64,000 bases of DNA from Begonia masoniana (Eukaryota; Streptophyta; Magnoliopsida; Cucurbitales; Begoniaceae), in NCBI GenBank assembly GCA_022432975.1, contig CM039509.1, positions 41,574,209 through 41,638,208 of the forward strand, given 5' to 3'. Under the pieces are notes generated by a model that was given only the letters and a program-made list of their open reading frames with translations, was not told the origin of the DNA and ran no database searches. Positions 11,699 to 22,576 of this stretch are shown piece after piece; the stretch's first letter is position 1; every line of letters starts with the position of its first letter. The position numbers and the translations under genes are program-made.

Positions 11699-14117
11699 TG
11701 TAACGCCCGGCATTTTTGGCCGGGGAAATTATCCCTTAAATTATCGAACGGGATTAATTTTACATTAATAATGTATGTTTTGGTGAAATTGTAGGAATGT
11801 TTAGTGGAAAACCAGATTATGTTCAACCAAAACAAAACTATTTGGTTAGAAATCAATGGAAGGGTAAATTGGACAGAAATTAAGGTTGGTGGGAGAAAGC
11901 CAATGGTTGGTTGCCATGTGTTCAACTTGTTGAACAAGACATACTCTCCCCTCCTACGTGAAACCCTCACTTTCTCTTCTCTGCTCTTTCCATTTCCTTC
12001 TTTGTTTCTTCTCTTTCTGGCGATTCAAACCTTTCTAGAAGACTTCATCTCTCCTCTTTTCTTCTATTTTCTTCAGCAAAGGTAAACATCTATTTATGCT
12101 AATGAGGTTGGACAAGTTAAAATGTGAGTTTGTTGAAGTTTAGGGTTAAGACATTTCGGAGAAAACTCACTGTCCTTGGATGAAAACATGTTGGATTGTT
12201 TTCTAAAAGTCTGAATGGAGTCAGGAGTGTATGTAGTAAACATTTTTCAGCTTGTTTATTTTCTGAATGTGCATGTACAGGTTCGTGCATTACCGAGACG
12301 ATCAGAACATCAACTCCGCAGCAAACAGGTAAGTTCATACGTTTATGTTGGCCCTTATGGCCCTACAACTTGGAGGTACTAGGTATGGTTTGGGTAGATA
12401 GGTTTTAGGTTATGTTTTAAGTTAAACATGTTTCCATTATATTCTGTTTCCCTGTAGTATTCATTCTGCCATCTGTGAATGTTAGGTTTAAGTATCGCAC
12501 TTATTCATGCATACACGTTTCCTGTAAAATCATGCAAATGTTTTCAGCACTGGTTTTGAAGTGAGTAAGATAAAATCTGACTGTCTGTAATGTACTGGTT
12601 AAGTGTGGGACGGGAACTGGTGTTCTGTTTCTGAATTTTTAGTGCCTTTAGTGCACTTCTGTTACGCCTGTTTTCCCTATAAGCCCCACTTTCTGACAGA
12701 TAAAAGTAATGTTCTGTAATGTCACTGTATTTCTGAAAAGGTTCATGCATAGCATTTTGCATCACTGCATGTTGATTATGTTCTTACTGAGCTTTAGGCT
12801 CATAGGTGAACTCCCTGTTGTAGGTACGGATATTCCAGATGAGGACCCGGTGCCTCAAAATGACGAGCTGATGTAGTTGGTGGATCGAGCTCACGGGGTC
12901 TGGCTGTTGCAGTCAGACAAGATGTATTCCTGTGAGCGTGTATATTTGAAAGTTAAGTCGAGTCCTGTATAGATTTTGTGTTTTGTTTTAAAACTCCTGT
13001 TTTGGTAAAAATTTAAATGTATGTCAAGTTCCTGTAAAACTTTTGGAATCTGTTATTGATGTATTTAAAACCTCTGTATTTGACAGATTGTATCCATATA
13101 TTTTAAATGTTTTGAAAACATTCTGGAACTGCTTGAGTTCTCCCTTTCAGGTCATGCATGGATAGTCTCGAATTTTAGAGCTATCCATGCAGTTTGTTTT
13201 CTCGAAATTTGTCATCTGTGATGAAAGTTTGAAACTTGTATGCCTTCTGTTTTTCATGCTTCCTGCCAGCAGGTATCTTCGTTAAAAGATGTCATGGTGC
13301 AGGATGTCTTCTTGAAATTTTGTCCATTATAAAGTATATTTTTATAACTTCTTTTGAATCGGGTTTGAAGGTTTTAAAACCTTTATGCTTCCTGTTTGAG
13401 GTTGCCTTCTATATGTCTTTCTGTCAAAAGTTGTAATTCTGTCTTTAAAACTGTCTTCCGATTTCATCTTCCGGTGGACATTTTGCTTATATCTACCGGT
13501 AAGTAATGTTTTCTTATGTTTTCACCCCTGCCGATACCTGTTATTTTTTTGTGTAGTTTAGTCTAAGTCTAAACTTCATCTACCGATAGATACTGTACAC
13601 GTTTTGTCTTATTCATATCCTCTGCTAAACAGTAATTCTGTTATAGTTTTCTACCTGCCGATTCCGTTAGCTGCTCCCATCTGCCGATGACGTCATCACA
13701 TCTTCCGATGACGTCATCACCTTCTGCCGATTACGTTTACTGCCTCTATCTTCCGACGACGTCAGAACATCTTCCGGCTGACGTCACCACCTTCTGCCGG
13801 CTTCGTCTGTTGTCTGCCTCTTCCGATGACGTCATCCACTGATTTCTCCTCCGGTTCCGTTTAAAACTACATATTCCGCCAGTTTTATGCTATTTCTGTT
13901 CGGTTATCCATTTATGAGACCTGTTTGTTTTCCATTCCAGAGAACTCTGTCTTCCCCTGTAAATGTTTTCGATTACCCACTGCAGTTCTCCCTCTCTGTT
14001 CACTGTTTTGACTGTTCTATTTGTTCAAAAAAAATAGTCACTGTTATTTCTGTAAATGTCCCGGAGTGACGGCTCCGATCCCGGAACCCGATTCGGATCC
14101 GGTTTCGGGCTGTCACA
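11699..14117 (+). repeat. Solo gypsy LTR with TGACGTCA palindromes
   Basis: The LTR is 2419 bp, TGTAACGCCC...GGGCTGTCACA, with a clean CGAAC duplication at 11694-11698 and 14118-14122. No internal region is present, so it is a solo LTR left by LTR-LTR recombination. It contains the GTAAGTTC / GGCCCTACA module (12329-12368), the matching GTTGTAGGTAC motif (12817-12827), and at 13665-13870 an array of CTTCCGATGACGTCATCAC-like units. The ORFs inside are by-products. Confidence 0.9.
13665..13870 (+). repeat. CCGATGACGTCATC array in solo LTR
   Basis: Seven or so units of the type CTKCCGATGACGTCATCAC are visible. Three contain a perfect TGACGTCA palindrome, the C-box/CRE-type bZIP site. Others are variants (GACGACGTCAG, GGCTGACGTCACC, CGATTACG). 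Confidence 0.8.
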
Positions 14118-14869
14118 CGAACGGAGACGGGGGGGCGGGCGATGATCGGTGGGCTGTTCATCGCAGTTTCCGACGTTCTCCTGCCAGACGGCGGTGGCGA
14201 GCGGGTTATGGTTGTCTCCGTCACTGCACCGACCGTAAGGCCTGTTTTCTTGCCTTGTTTTGGTTCTATTCGTGGACCGAGGGTTGATGAGCGTGGCTTT
14301 GCGCTCCGATCACCGGCCAAAATTGGCTGCTTTCGGCGTGGGTTTGCCGACCATTGGACCGGCTAAGGTCCTTGTCCGGCTTTGGCCGTTAAGAGCCCTA
14401 TTTGGCAGCAAGCCCTGTTTGGGCATTTCGAGTTTTTGTTGTGTATAGCCCCAGGATTTTGGTTAGATTATGCTAATTGAGGGTAAATGTGATTGATTGG
14501 TGAGGAAACGGGTGGGAATCGATGAAAAACCGAAAGAGGGAATTTTGAACCTTAAGGCCCGGTTCTGTTTTTGGGGGTTTTGACCTAGCTACGGTTATTT
14601 GTTTTAAATTTTCTTTTGGCAGGTTAAACTAGATTATCAGAGGAGTACGTGGCTGCTGGAATCGTTTGATTTCGTTAACCGATGCGAAAGTTACGCTCGT
14701 CCGAAATTTCAGGATAGTTTTTACCAAACCCAAATTAGTGGCCCGTTTAGTTGTTTTAGTTGGGTTAGGCTAAGAATAGCAGTTTGAGAGTGAATTGGTG
14801 AATGTAAGTTTGATTTTAATAAAGTTTGAATTTGTCTTAAGTCGAGCAGTAGTTTTTTTTTTTTTTTTT
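14118..14869 (+). repeat. Gypsy LTR inserted in copia B gag, second part
   Basis: This continues the LTR that starts at 11390, after the CGAAC duplication. It is GC-rich at 14120-14440 and then ordinary. I could not find its 3' end before the gap. It ends in a T homopolymer directly before the Ns, a common place for a contig to stop. The ORFs at 14000-14448 on both strands follow from the GC-rich stretch. Confidence 0.5.
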
Positions 14870-14969
14870 NNNNNNNNNNNNNNNNNNNNNNNNNNNNNNN
14901 NNNNNNNNNNNNNNNNNNNNNNNNNNNNNNNNNNNNNNNNNNNNNNNNNNNNNNNNNNNNNNNNNNNNN
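14870..14969. other. Assembly gap, exactly 100 N
   Basis: The run of 100 Ns is a conventional unknown-size scaffold join. It separates two contigs whose transposon halves match each other only if one contig is reversed. Confidence 0.99.
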
Positions 14970-17424
14970 GGATTGAGCCACCAGATTGGTAAGGATATGT
15001 TGGGTTATATGCAAGGCGAGGTAGACCTTAGAATGAGGGAGCTATGCATTAACATAAAAAACCTAGTGTGTTTGTAAGAATAGTTCACTTAGGATTTTGT
15101 TATCTTAGAGAGTTACATCTTATGAAAAGATAAGATTGGAAAGATAGAAATTGGACACTAGTTAGCGAACCCTTGGAGTTCTAGGATACGAGGAACCAGA
15201 CAGGAGTTTGAAGTTGGAAATGAAATTATCGGGAGACACCCTAGACCTTTGAAATGCCCTTGGCACGTTTACGAGGTAGACTGTATTCGAGCGTCTAGTT
15301 TAGGTAAATTGTTGAGAGGGTATAGGAAGTAGTTATTACTATAATACTTTTAGAAGGTGTGATTAATTGGTGCAAAATCATGAATGTGGAATCTGAGTGA
15401 TCACGAGTGAGTGTTTGTATTAATTAATATCGTGGGTGGAAATCAAAAGATCTGTTTAGAGTTGGAAAGCCAATAGACTTTGAGGTATTAGATGGTTAAA
15501 AGTAGATGCAAGATGATACTCAGGTTATAAATTGGTGGATCTCTAGGGATTTGGGTACCATTTTAGGAGATTAATCAATCAAGGATGATTGGAGATACAT
15601 GAAAAAAAAAAAATTACGACCGGCACGATATAGGAGAATTAAGGTTAGTCAGTAAGTAGTGGACATGTCGGACTTTTGGTGTTACTTGACCTAGGAAGAT
15701 AGAGCCAAAAACCTAAAGGTTGGAATAACTTAGAAACCAAGATGTCTTGATTAAGTAGAGAAAAGTCTAGCCTCTTGAATTAAGATGATGTTCTGAGGTT
15801 TAGAAAAATGTGCGCGATGTTAGGAGAAATAGTGAATCATCGAGAGTGAGTATCTATCGTAGAAAGGTAACAGGTAGGAGATTGGGATTAATGGTGTTAA
15901 GTGAGCTACAACAAGTTTGCAAACAAAGAGGTTGTTGGGCGACTTGTTGTAAAGAGAGTTAGGAGAATATTTGGAACCCAAGTTGGAAGAGCAAAAGAGA
16001 GTAGAGTAATTAGTAAATTTTGGAGAGAATTCCGAGTAAAATTAGACATTTGTATTAGTGTTGAGAAACTTAGGAAAGAGATTAGAAGTAGTATTACATA
16101 GAAAGGAGAAAGATAGAATTTGAAGTCTGGACCTTAAATATTTAGTAGTGTACGATTTGAGGAAATATAGGAATTGTTGAATGAGAAGAACGGGAACTCG
16201 CACGACAAACGTTCGAGTGCATTACGAATAAGGTTTAATTAGAAAGTTTCAAAGGTTCGACTCGTATATAACGAAGTCGAAACCAATGATTTCGTAAATA
16301 GCTGAGGTTAAGATTTGCGAGCTTAAGAGTGGGATGTAAATTAGAACTTGAGTACTATTAGAGTATGGGTAAGAAAATAGAGGTTGGGAGATGTAAGCTA
16401 GAAGGATGACTAGATTACATTCTATATTTTTGGACGGACTTAGGCTTAGGAAGAGGAGGAAGAGGTAAGTGAGGAGATTAGTCAATTTTAATGAAGGATT
16501 AAGATAAGAAGGTTAACCCTTAAGAATTTAGCATTTCGTGTGAAGCTAAGAAATTTGGAGGATATTTGATAGGAAGGACACGGAGATTATACGAGGGAAC
16601 TTAGGAGTAAGGTTAATTTAGGAGAATTATGGAAGTTCAATTTGAAATTTTGAGATTGAATTGAAGTGCGTAAACACCATTTAGGGTGTTGAGTGTAAAG
16701 TTGAGAAATAGTTAGTTTAGACCTAAGAATTTGAGAGTGTTTGGTGATGATTGCAGTAGAAGTTGCACAAATTGAGCATAGTGAATGTAAGTATGAGGAA
16801 TCAGAGTACACTTTGAAAAATAGAGGATAGATTTAAGTAGTGAGAGGTTGGAGTACGAGGATGGTGTTTGAATTATTAATAAAATGTCATGATGGTCAAC
16901 GTAAATAGGTGTAAGAGGTGGAAATGATAAGTTAGAAATGAGATAGTAAAATAGTAAAATAGAGGGGAATTTGAAATTGAGGATTTAGGATAAAAGTTTA
17001 CTTATCAAGTCTTTAGCGTTACATGATTGAGGATGTATTGAGAGCTTGAATCGGTTAGGTACGTGTTGATAGACACTGAAGTACAAAGTGAGGAATTAGA
17101 TGAATTTAGCTCGAGGAAAAGCTAGAGTTAAGAACTAAGCTAGAGAGATTTAAGGGTCTAAGTGATGAGTGCCCAAGTTAAAGTCAATAGATGTAGGAGT
17201 ATTCGAGCTATGAAGTGCAGAGTTAAGTGAAGTCAACACTTTGTAGATGTAAAAATTGTCATTACCCGATAGGTGACTAGGGGCACCCGATAGATGATTT
17301 AGACTGTAGCGTAGTTTAAGTTAGCATTGCAACCCAAAAAGGTTAGGAGGTAGCTTGGAGTGAGTAAGTTGAGGAATAACTAAGTCACAAATTTTGAGGA
17401 CAAAATTTTTTAAGGAGGGTGGAT
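14970..17424 (+). mobile_element. Internal region of the gag-only gypsy element (right half)
   Basis: It begins inside the end of gag (KDMLGYMQGEVDLRMREL, matching the minus-strand copy at about 1640-1700) and runs to the 3' LTR with no protease, RT, RNase H or integrase motif in any frame. Near the end the sequence reads TTTTGAGGACAAAATTTTTT followed by the purine run AAGGAGGGTGGA (17412-17423), a polypurine tract just before the LTR. The segment is about 2.4 kb, too short for a gypsy pol. Several short ORFs (for example 15901-16101) have no recognisable similarity. Confidence 0.75.
17412..17423 (+). other. Polypurine tract
   Basis: AAGGAGGGTGGA lies one base before the LTR start TGTAACACCC. 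It is the expected primer site for plus-strand DNA synthesis and marks the 3' end of the internal region. Confidence 0.8.
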
Positions 17425-19331
17425 TGTAACACCCGAAAATTTCTTATAACGTACGTAGCCCTTAGATTAGACTATTAAGGGGGGTTTAACATATATTCTA
17501 GAGTTTTGCTTAGCAATTAGTTAGAAAGTGCTAAGTTGTAGAGAAAAATTCTAGAGTTGGAAGGAATTAGTATTATTGTTGTTTAAAATACAAACAATGA
17601 AATGTTAAGTGTGGGGAGAAAGAAATGATGCATCACGTTGAGAGAAAATAAAGAAGAGAAGTGAGTGGTTTAGTTTACGGGCCTACACCATGAAACGGTA
17701 GGGATTTGTTTGTTTCTTTGGTTGTTTTATTTTTTTTGTGGTTAAGCATTTGTGTGACATGCATCATGGTTTTGAACTACGAAAAATACGAGTTTTGAAC
17801 ACGGTTTTGAAATGTGAGCATGAAACGTAATAAGATGAGAATAAATGCAATGGTGTCTCTAGTGGAGTCGCCTAATTGCGTTAGAGTGCTAGGTTAGCAC
17901 TTGCGATGGGCTCTACGCGAGATGTACGTTGAAAGTATGTAAGTTGTCGTGATTATGAACGGGATTCTATGATCGACGTGGGAGGAGATTGTGTATGGCC
18001 GTCCAATTGACGGGCCCAGATTTGTGCCTCCGATTTTACTCTGCTGGGTCAAGGTGTGGTCGTCCAATGAGCAGGGCTAGGATGTGTGCCTACTTGATCC
18101 ACACCGAAAAGTGAAAGATTAATGAAACGAGAACAACAGAGCGAGTATAAACTGCATGTGTTAGGCGTTGAGTGTGCATTGTGTTTCTACATTCATTATT
18201 CCCTACTTGCTAAGAATTAGGCTTATGTTTTGTGTTCTATGGTGTAGGTGACGACGAGATTGCAGGTGAGCTAGTTGAGGAAGGCCAGGGTTATGACACA
18301 GTTGGCGATGCACGTGGCATGCCGGTGCAGATATTTATCAAGGCATTGTGACCATTGAGTTGCTGGAAGGTGGGGTAGTAGGAAATTTGTTAGGATTTTA
18401 ATAATTTACATGATGTTGATTTTATAAACCTTTTTCGTGTGTACTTTGAATATTTTATTTAACACATTGTTTTTTTTTAATTTTATTTTGGTTTCTAGTG
18501 GTTTTTATAACTTTTATGTTTTTGTTTATGTGTGCGAGTTGGGTGTAGGGGTTTTAATATTTCTGGAAGTTGAAAATATTGGAAGATGAGTTGGGAGAGA
18601 GTTTTAGGTGAAATGTTGATGAATTGAAGAAAATTAGAAAAAAGGGTAATCGGTCGAAGTTGGTGTGAAGTTTGTGCGGAGATGTCGACTGATTAGTACT
18701 GAAATCGGTTGAAGTTACTGTGCTGTAATCGGTCGAAGTTGGTTAGATGTCGACTGATTAGTACTAAAATCGATCGAAGTTGGTGTGCTGTAATCGGTCA
18801 AAGTTGCTGTGTTGTAATCGGTCGAAGTTGATTTGGAGATATCAACTTAGTAGAAAACGTCGACCGATTATGTAGTAGAAAACATCGACCGATTCTGTAG
18901 TAGAAAACGTCGACCGATTCTGTAGTAGAAAACATTGACCGATCAGTAAGATATTGTCGACTGATATTGTCGACCAAAATTCTCTACTGTCGATTCGACA
19001 GATGTCGATTCGGCAGATATTAATCGGCAGATATATTTGTAAATTTTCTTCGGCAACAGGAAGGTTGCCGACCGATCGGCCCAAGAGCCGATCAATCGGC
19101 AGAGTGAATAGTAACCGAGTTTGAATTTTATTTTTGATTTGCGAATATATTTTAATCCGACTTTTTCAGACATGTTTTGTATGTATTTTATACACGTTCT
19201 CCATCCGCTTTTGAGGGTTTGAAAAACTCGAAAATTTTATTGAAAATTTATAAAAAAAAAATTCCGTTTTAAATATGGTATTGAGTGAGCAATGTAGCGT
19301 ACCGAGCCGGGGTGGATTCGGGGGCGTTACA
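17425..19331 (+). repeat. 3' LTR of the gag-only gypsy element
   Basis: The LTR is 1907 bp, TGTAACACCC...GGGGCGTTACA. It is homologous to the minus-strand LTR at 2473-5133 but about 0.75 kb shorter; the deletion point is near 17680, directly before GGGCCTACACC. It carries a GGTGTAGGTGACGACGAG motif at 18241 and a dense ATCGGTCGAAGTTG / GTCGACCGATTCTG array at 18640-19085. CATAT follows at 19332-19336. Confidence 0.9.
18640..19085 (+). repeat. ATCGGTCGAAG / CGTCGACCGATTC array
   Basis: At least six ATCGGTCGAAGTTG-like units are followed by four 22-bp units of the form TAGAAAACGTCGACCGATTC, then GTCGATTCGGCAGAT units. The first and second blocks are inverted relative to each other, so the transcript could fold into a long imperfect hairpin. 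Confidence 0.85.
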
Positions 19332-19336
19332 CATAT
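19332..19336 (+). repeat. Target-site duplication CATAT (right copy)
   Basis: It follows the LTR end and pairs with 5134-5138 (minus). It lies within the ETNAY codons of the copia A gag. Confidence 0.88.
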
Positions 19337-19744
19337 GCTCTCTGGAAGAAGCTGGAAGATATGTACCAGGCCAAGGCCACTCGAAATAAGGCCCTATTGA
19401 TAAGGTGATTAGTCAATATGAAGTTCAAAAGTGGAACTTCTGTTGCCTAGCATACCAGTGAGTACCAGAGTCTGGTAAACCAGTTATCGTCGGTAGAGAT
19501 GCCGCTTGGAGATGAGATACAGACACTCATACTTCTCAGTTCACTTCCTGATAGCTGAGAAACAGATGGCAAACTTACCATGTCCATGGTTAAGGATGCC
19601 CTGTTCAACGAGGAAGCCAGGAGAAAGGACATGGGCACAGACCAGACCCATGCCCTTATCTCAGAGCACCGAGGAAGACAACAGGGAAAACAACAAATGA
19701 ATAGTAGATGCAAATGGAGAGGTAGAAGCAAGAGCAGGGACAGA
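19337..19744 (+). pseudogene. gag: Copia element A, gag C-terminal part
   Basis: The frame continues the gag from 5134 (minus): ALWKKLEDMYQAKATRNKAL, a NQLSSVEMPLGDE segment, LLSSLPDS, then a stop, a frame change, and KLTMSMVKDALFNEEARRKD followed by a basic tail. It stops at the Tekay-like insertion (TCCAC, 19745). In-frame stops at about 19409 and 19557 show that it is not functional. The CCHC knuckle of the same gene lies beyond the insertion, at 29793. Confidence 0.88.
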
Positions 19745-19749
19745 TCCAC
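19745..19749 (+). repeat. Target-site duplication TCCAC of the Tekay-like element (left)
   Basis: TCCAC precedes the 5' LTR and recurs at 29763-29767 directly after the 3' LTR, so this element is complete with both flanks in place. Confidence 0.93.
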
Positions 19750-21049
19750 TGTAATATCCGGCTTGTACGGATTACGGATATAATATATTATATTGTTATT
19801 TTGTTATATAATGGCATTTTTGGTAATTATGTCAAATCAGGTCCGTTTCACGAAAAGGAAGCGTCATTACGATCCTAATGAATAATAAGAATTTTAAGGA
19901 ATTTACGGGAATTTTCGGAGATCAAACACTATATTCCGAGTAAATACACTTTTCGTTATGTAAAAGACGTTCTCGTAAAAATAGTAAATGAGGTCCAAAT
20001 TGCGAACGGACAGTTTTGTTAAATCTCAAATGATAAGTTGGACATATTGGTGAAGTAAGGACGTTTGGAGAAGCCGAATGGCTAGACGATTAACGAACCG
20101 AAAGACGAAACTAATATAAAAATAGGTGAAGGGGCAAAATCGTCATTTGAGTATTTAACTTTTATTATTTATTAAAAGGCAAGGTGCCTTAATCGATTTT
20201 CACTTTTGAAAATCGATTCCAGAGAGCTTCTCCCTTTTCCTCCTTCGCGACTTCTCCCTCTGCCCGCGGCGCGATCTCCTTTCCGACCTCCGTTGTTCCT
20301 CCCGATCGTTCCGTTTCCTTCACGCTTTATCCTCCAATCAACGCTCTAGGTATGTCTTTACAGTTTTAGAGCGTTAAATATCGAGTTTCGTAGAGTTATA
20401 CGTTTAGGTTTACGATTAGGGTTTTGATAAAAATCGAGATTTAGAGCCCGAAATCAATAGGTTTATTGTGATTAAGTATGTATTAAACGTATTGGACGTT
20501 ATTGGACGAAGTTGGATCAATTCGTGAAAAAGTTTAAAATCCGAGAATTTTAGGATTTTCAGAAAAGTTCGTAATTTGAGAATTTAGGTGCGGAGCGTAA
20601 ATTTTTCGAATAAATAGCTCGATGAAATGGATTAGAATTTTAGAAAGCCCTTTAGTTAAGGTTTTGACAATTTGGAAGTTTATTAACTTAAACTTGTTTT
20701 AACGTCAATCCTTGTAAATTGCTTAGGTGAAACAGCGCTCGTGGACGGAGCTTGAGCTGCTTTGGACACGAGGTAAGTTCTCGTGATCTTCTTTGGCCGA
20801 TTGGCCTACACCGTACGTCGTGTCGTCTCGAGGAATTTTGGAGATGCGTTTGTTTAATTGTATTTGGTTTGGGTAGCTAGGTTTTAGCAGTTTATAGTTT
20901 ACGCTTTACAGTCTTGATGGTACATATTATTGCTTGTTTACTGTTTGTTTACTGTATGATATTGAACTGTTCACGCATCACTTGTTTTAAAGCAAAGCAT
21001 GAAAATGAACTTCCGCACAGAGTTTTAAAGATAACGTAAAGCATAGCAC

Positions 21050-21127
21050 TGGCCGAAAGGCGTATTGAGCATAGTGTTGGCCGAAAGGCGTATTGGCCGA
21101 AAGGCGTATTGGCCGAAAGGCGTATTG
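21050..21127 (+). repeat. 16-bp tandem repeat GGCCGAAAGGCGTATT
   Basis: Four copies occur here (one separated by GAGCATAGTG) against three in the 3' LTR at 28400-28460. A diverged 20-23 bp version with GGCCGGTGAACTGTAAGCC lies in the related LTR at 48180-48330. Confidence 0.85.
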
Positions 21128-21942
21128 TATTGGTCACGCGAGGTGGGGCCCAGGCACGGCTGTACGTGTTGTAAGCGTGCACCCCCCGCCTCTAGCTGGA
21201 AAGAGTAGTCCGCCCGCTGGATGAGCTCTCTCTGGTTAGAGGGATAGGATCTCGGTGACACCTATTGAGCATTGCATAGTAAGATAAAATAAAGCATGGT
21301 TTAATGAACTCATAGCACAGCATGCATTGCATTTACGTATAACTTACTGGGATTTCATCTCATAGTGTATTGTATGGTGTAGGTGATCTAGATATCGAGG
21401 AACCAGGTGAGGATGGGATTCCTCCTCCTGAGGCATGATACAGTTGACGGAGGATGGCTGCGGAGGTGTGCTGGCGCAGTCGAGGCTCATCTGACCCGTG
21501 GGGATAGTATGTATAGATTTTGATGGTTTTGGGATATTTTTGGATGTATTGGTTAATTGTATAGAAAGTATAGGATGCTTGGTTCTGATAGACGTTAGGT
21601 TTACTTACTGATGTTTTCAAGGTTTTTATAAACTGAATTGTAAATCGTTTTGGTTTAAAGTTTTATTTAACGCTATAGAAATGTTTTTGATTGGTTACGG
21701 ATAGGCTCGGTTTATAGAGCGATCCACGCAGTTGGATTTCGCAAAGTCCGCTGCAGCTGGTCGAGTTAGGTTATTGAGTTTAGGTTATTGGTTGATGGTT
21801 GTTATTGGGGATACATGGTGATAAGTAAGTGAGGATTGCTCTCTGGAATCGGATTCCAGAGAGGGTTAAGAGGGTTAGTAAAAGTTAAGTGTTTTGCTCT
21901 CTGGAATTCGGATTCCAGAGGGCAACTTGTAATTCAGTCATG

Positions 21943-22140
21943 GCGATCAGGCGCTGCGAGGGTCGGCGATCGGGCGCTGCGCGCGCCATCGCTAGCAGCG
22001 ATCGCGCGCCGCGGGGGGGATCGCTGCCAGCGATCGCGCGCCGCGCGCGAGATCGCTGACAGCGATCGCGCGCCGTGCGCGAGATTGCTGCCAGCGATCG
22101 GGCGCCGCACTCGATCGCTGGGGCAGCGATCGGGCGCTGC
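21943..22140 (+). repeat. GC-rich palindromic block (GATCGCTGCCAGCGATCGCG units)
   Basis: About six units of roughly 30 bp alternate GATCGCTG and CAGCGATC, so nearly every unit can form a hairpin. The surrounding LTR is AT-rich. The 3' LTR carries the same block at 29276-29504 with one more unit. Confidence 0.85.
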
Positions 22141-22341
22141 CCCCTCCCCTCGGCAGAAAGACCGAACTGCCCTCCCTTTAATTAATTGCTTTCCTTAATT
22201 GTTTTTAAAAATTTTTAAGTAATTCAACAATTTGTTTTAATTGTTTTAAATCTTTTAAAGGTTAGATTTCAATTCCGATTTCGATTCTGGTTTCGATTTC
22301 GGTTTAGGTTCCGAATAGAGTTTAGTTAAAGATATCAGTTA

Positions 22342-22344
<3 letters not shown>

Positions 22345-22373
<29 letters not shown>
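22345..22373 (+). repeat. (AT)n microsatellite
   Basis: This is a pure AT run near the LTR end, longer than in the 3' LTR (29710-29724). Confidence 0.95.
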
Positions 22374-22377
<4 letters not shown>

Positions 22378-22414
22378 GGAAAATACGAGTACAGTATTGG
22401 GGTCGTTACAGTTA

Positions 22415-22426
22415 TGGTATCAGAGC
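22415..22426 (+). other. Primer-binding site (initiator tRNA-Met)
   Basis: TGGTATCAGAGC starts four bases after the LTR end, an exact match to the usual plant primer-binding site. Confidence 0.93.
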
Positions 22427-22576
22427 CCCCGGGTTTTAAAATCGGTTCTGTAGACTGCTCGACTGCACAGCCACTACGCGGACATTCTTCATCAACTGTA
22501 AGTATGTTTATAGCTTTATTCGATTTCTAGTTTCTTAGAATATTTGTTTTAACTTTTATATAGGAGTTTTATAATT

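Larger units (their letters stand above)
19750..22410 (+). repeat. 5' LTR of Tekay/Del-like gypsy element
   Basis: The LTR is 2661 bp, TGTAATATCC...GGTCGTTACA. It is nearly identical to the 3' LTR at 27099-29762. Differences include scattered substitutions, one extra 16-bp GGCCGAAAGGCGTATT unit, a longer (AT)n run and a different number of GC-rich units. It contains GTAAGTTC / GGCCTACACC at 20773-20812, GGTGTAGGTGAT at 21377 and a GC-rich palindromic block at 21943-22140. The GC-rich ORF at 21836-22198 is not a gene. Confidence 0.95.

Noticed and set aside
14000..14448. Cluster of overlapping ORFs in GC-rich sequence
   Set aside because: They run across the end of one solo LTR into another LTR and show no motif or codon bias of a gene.
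21836..22198. Arg/Ala-rich ORF (and 29169-29546)
   Set aside because: It is present in both LTRs at the palindromic GC block and differs in repeat number. It is LTR sequence.
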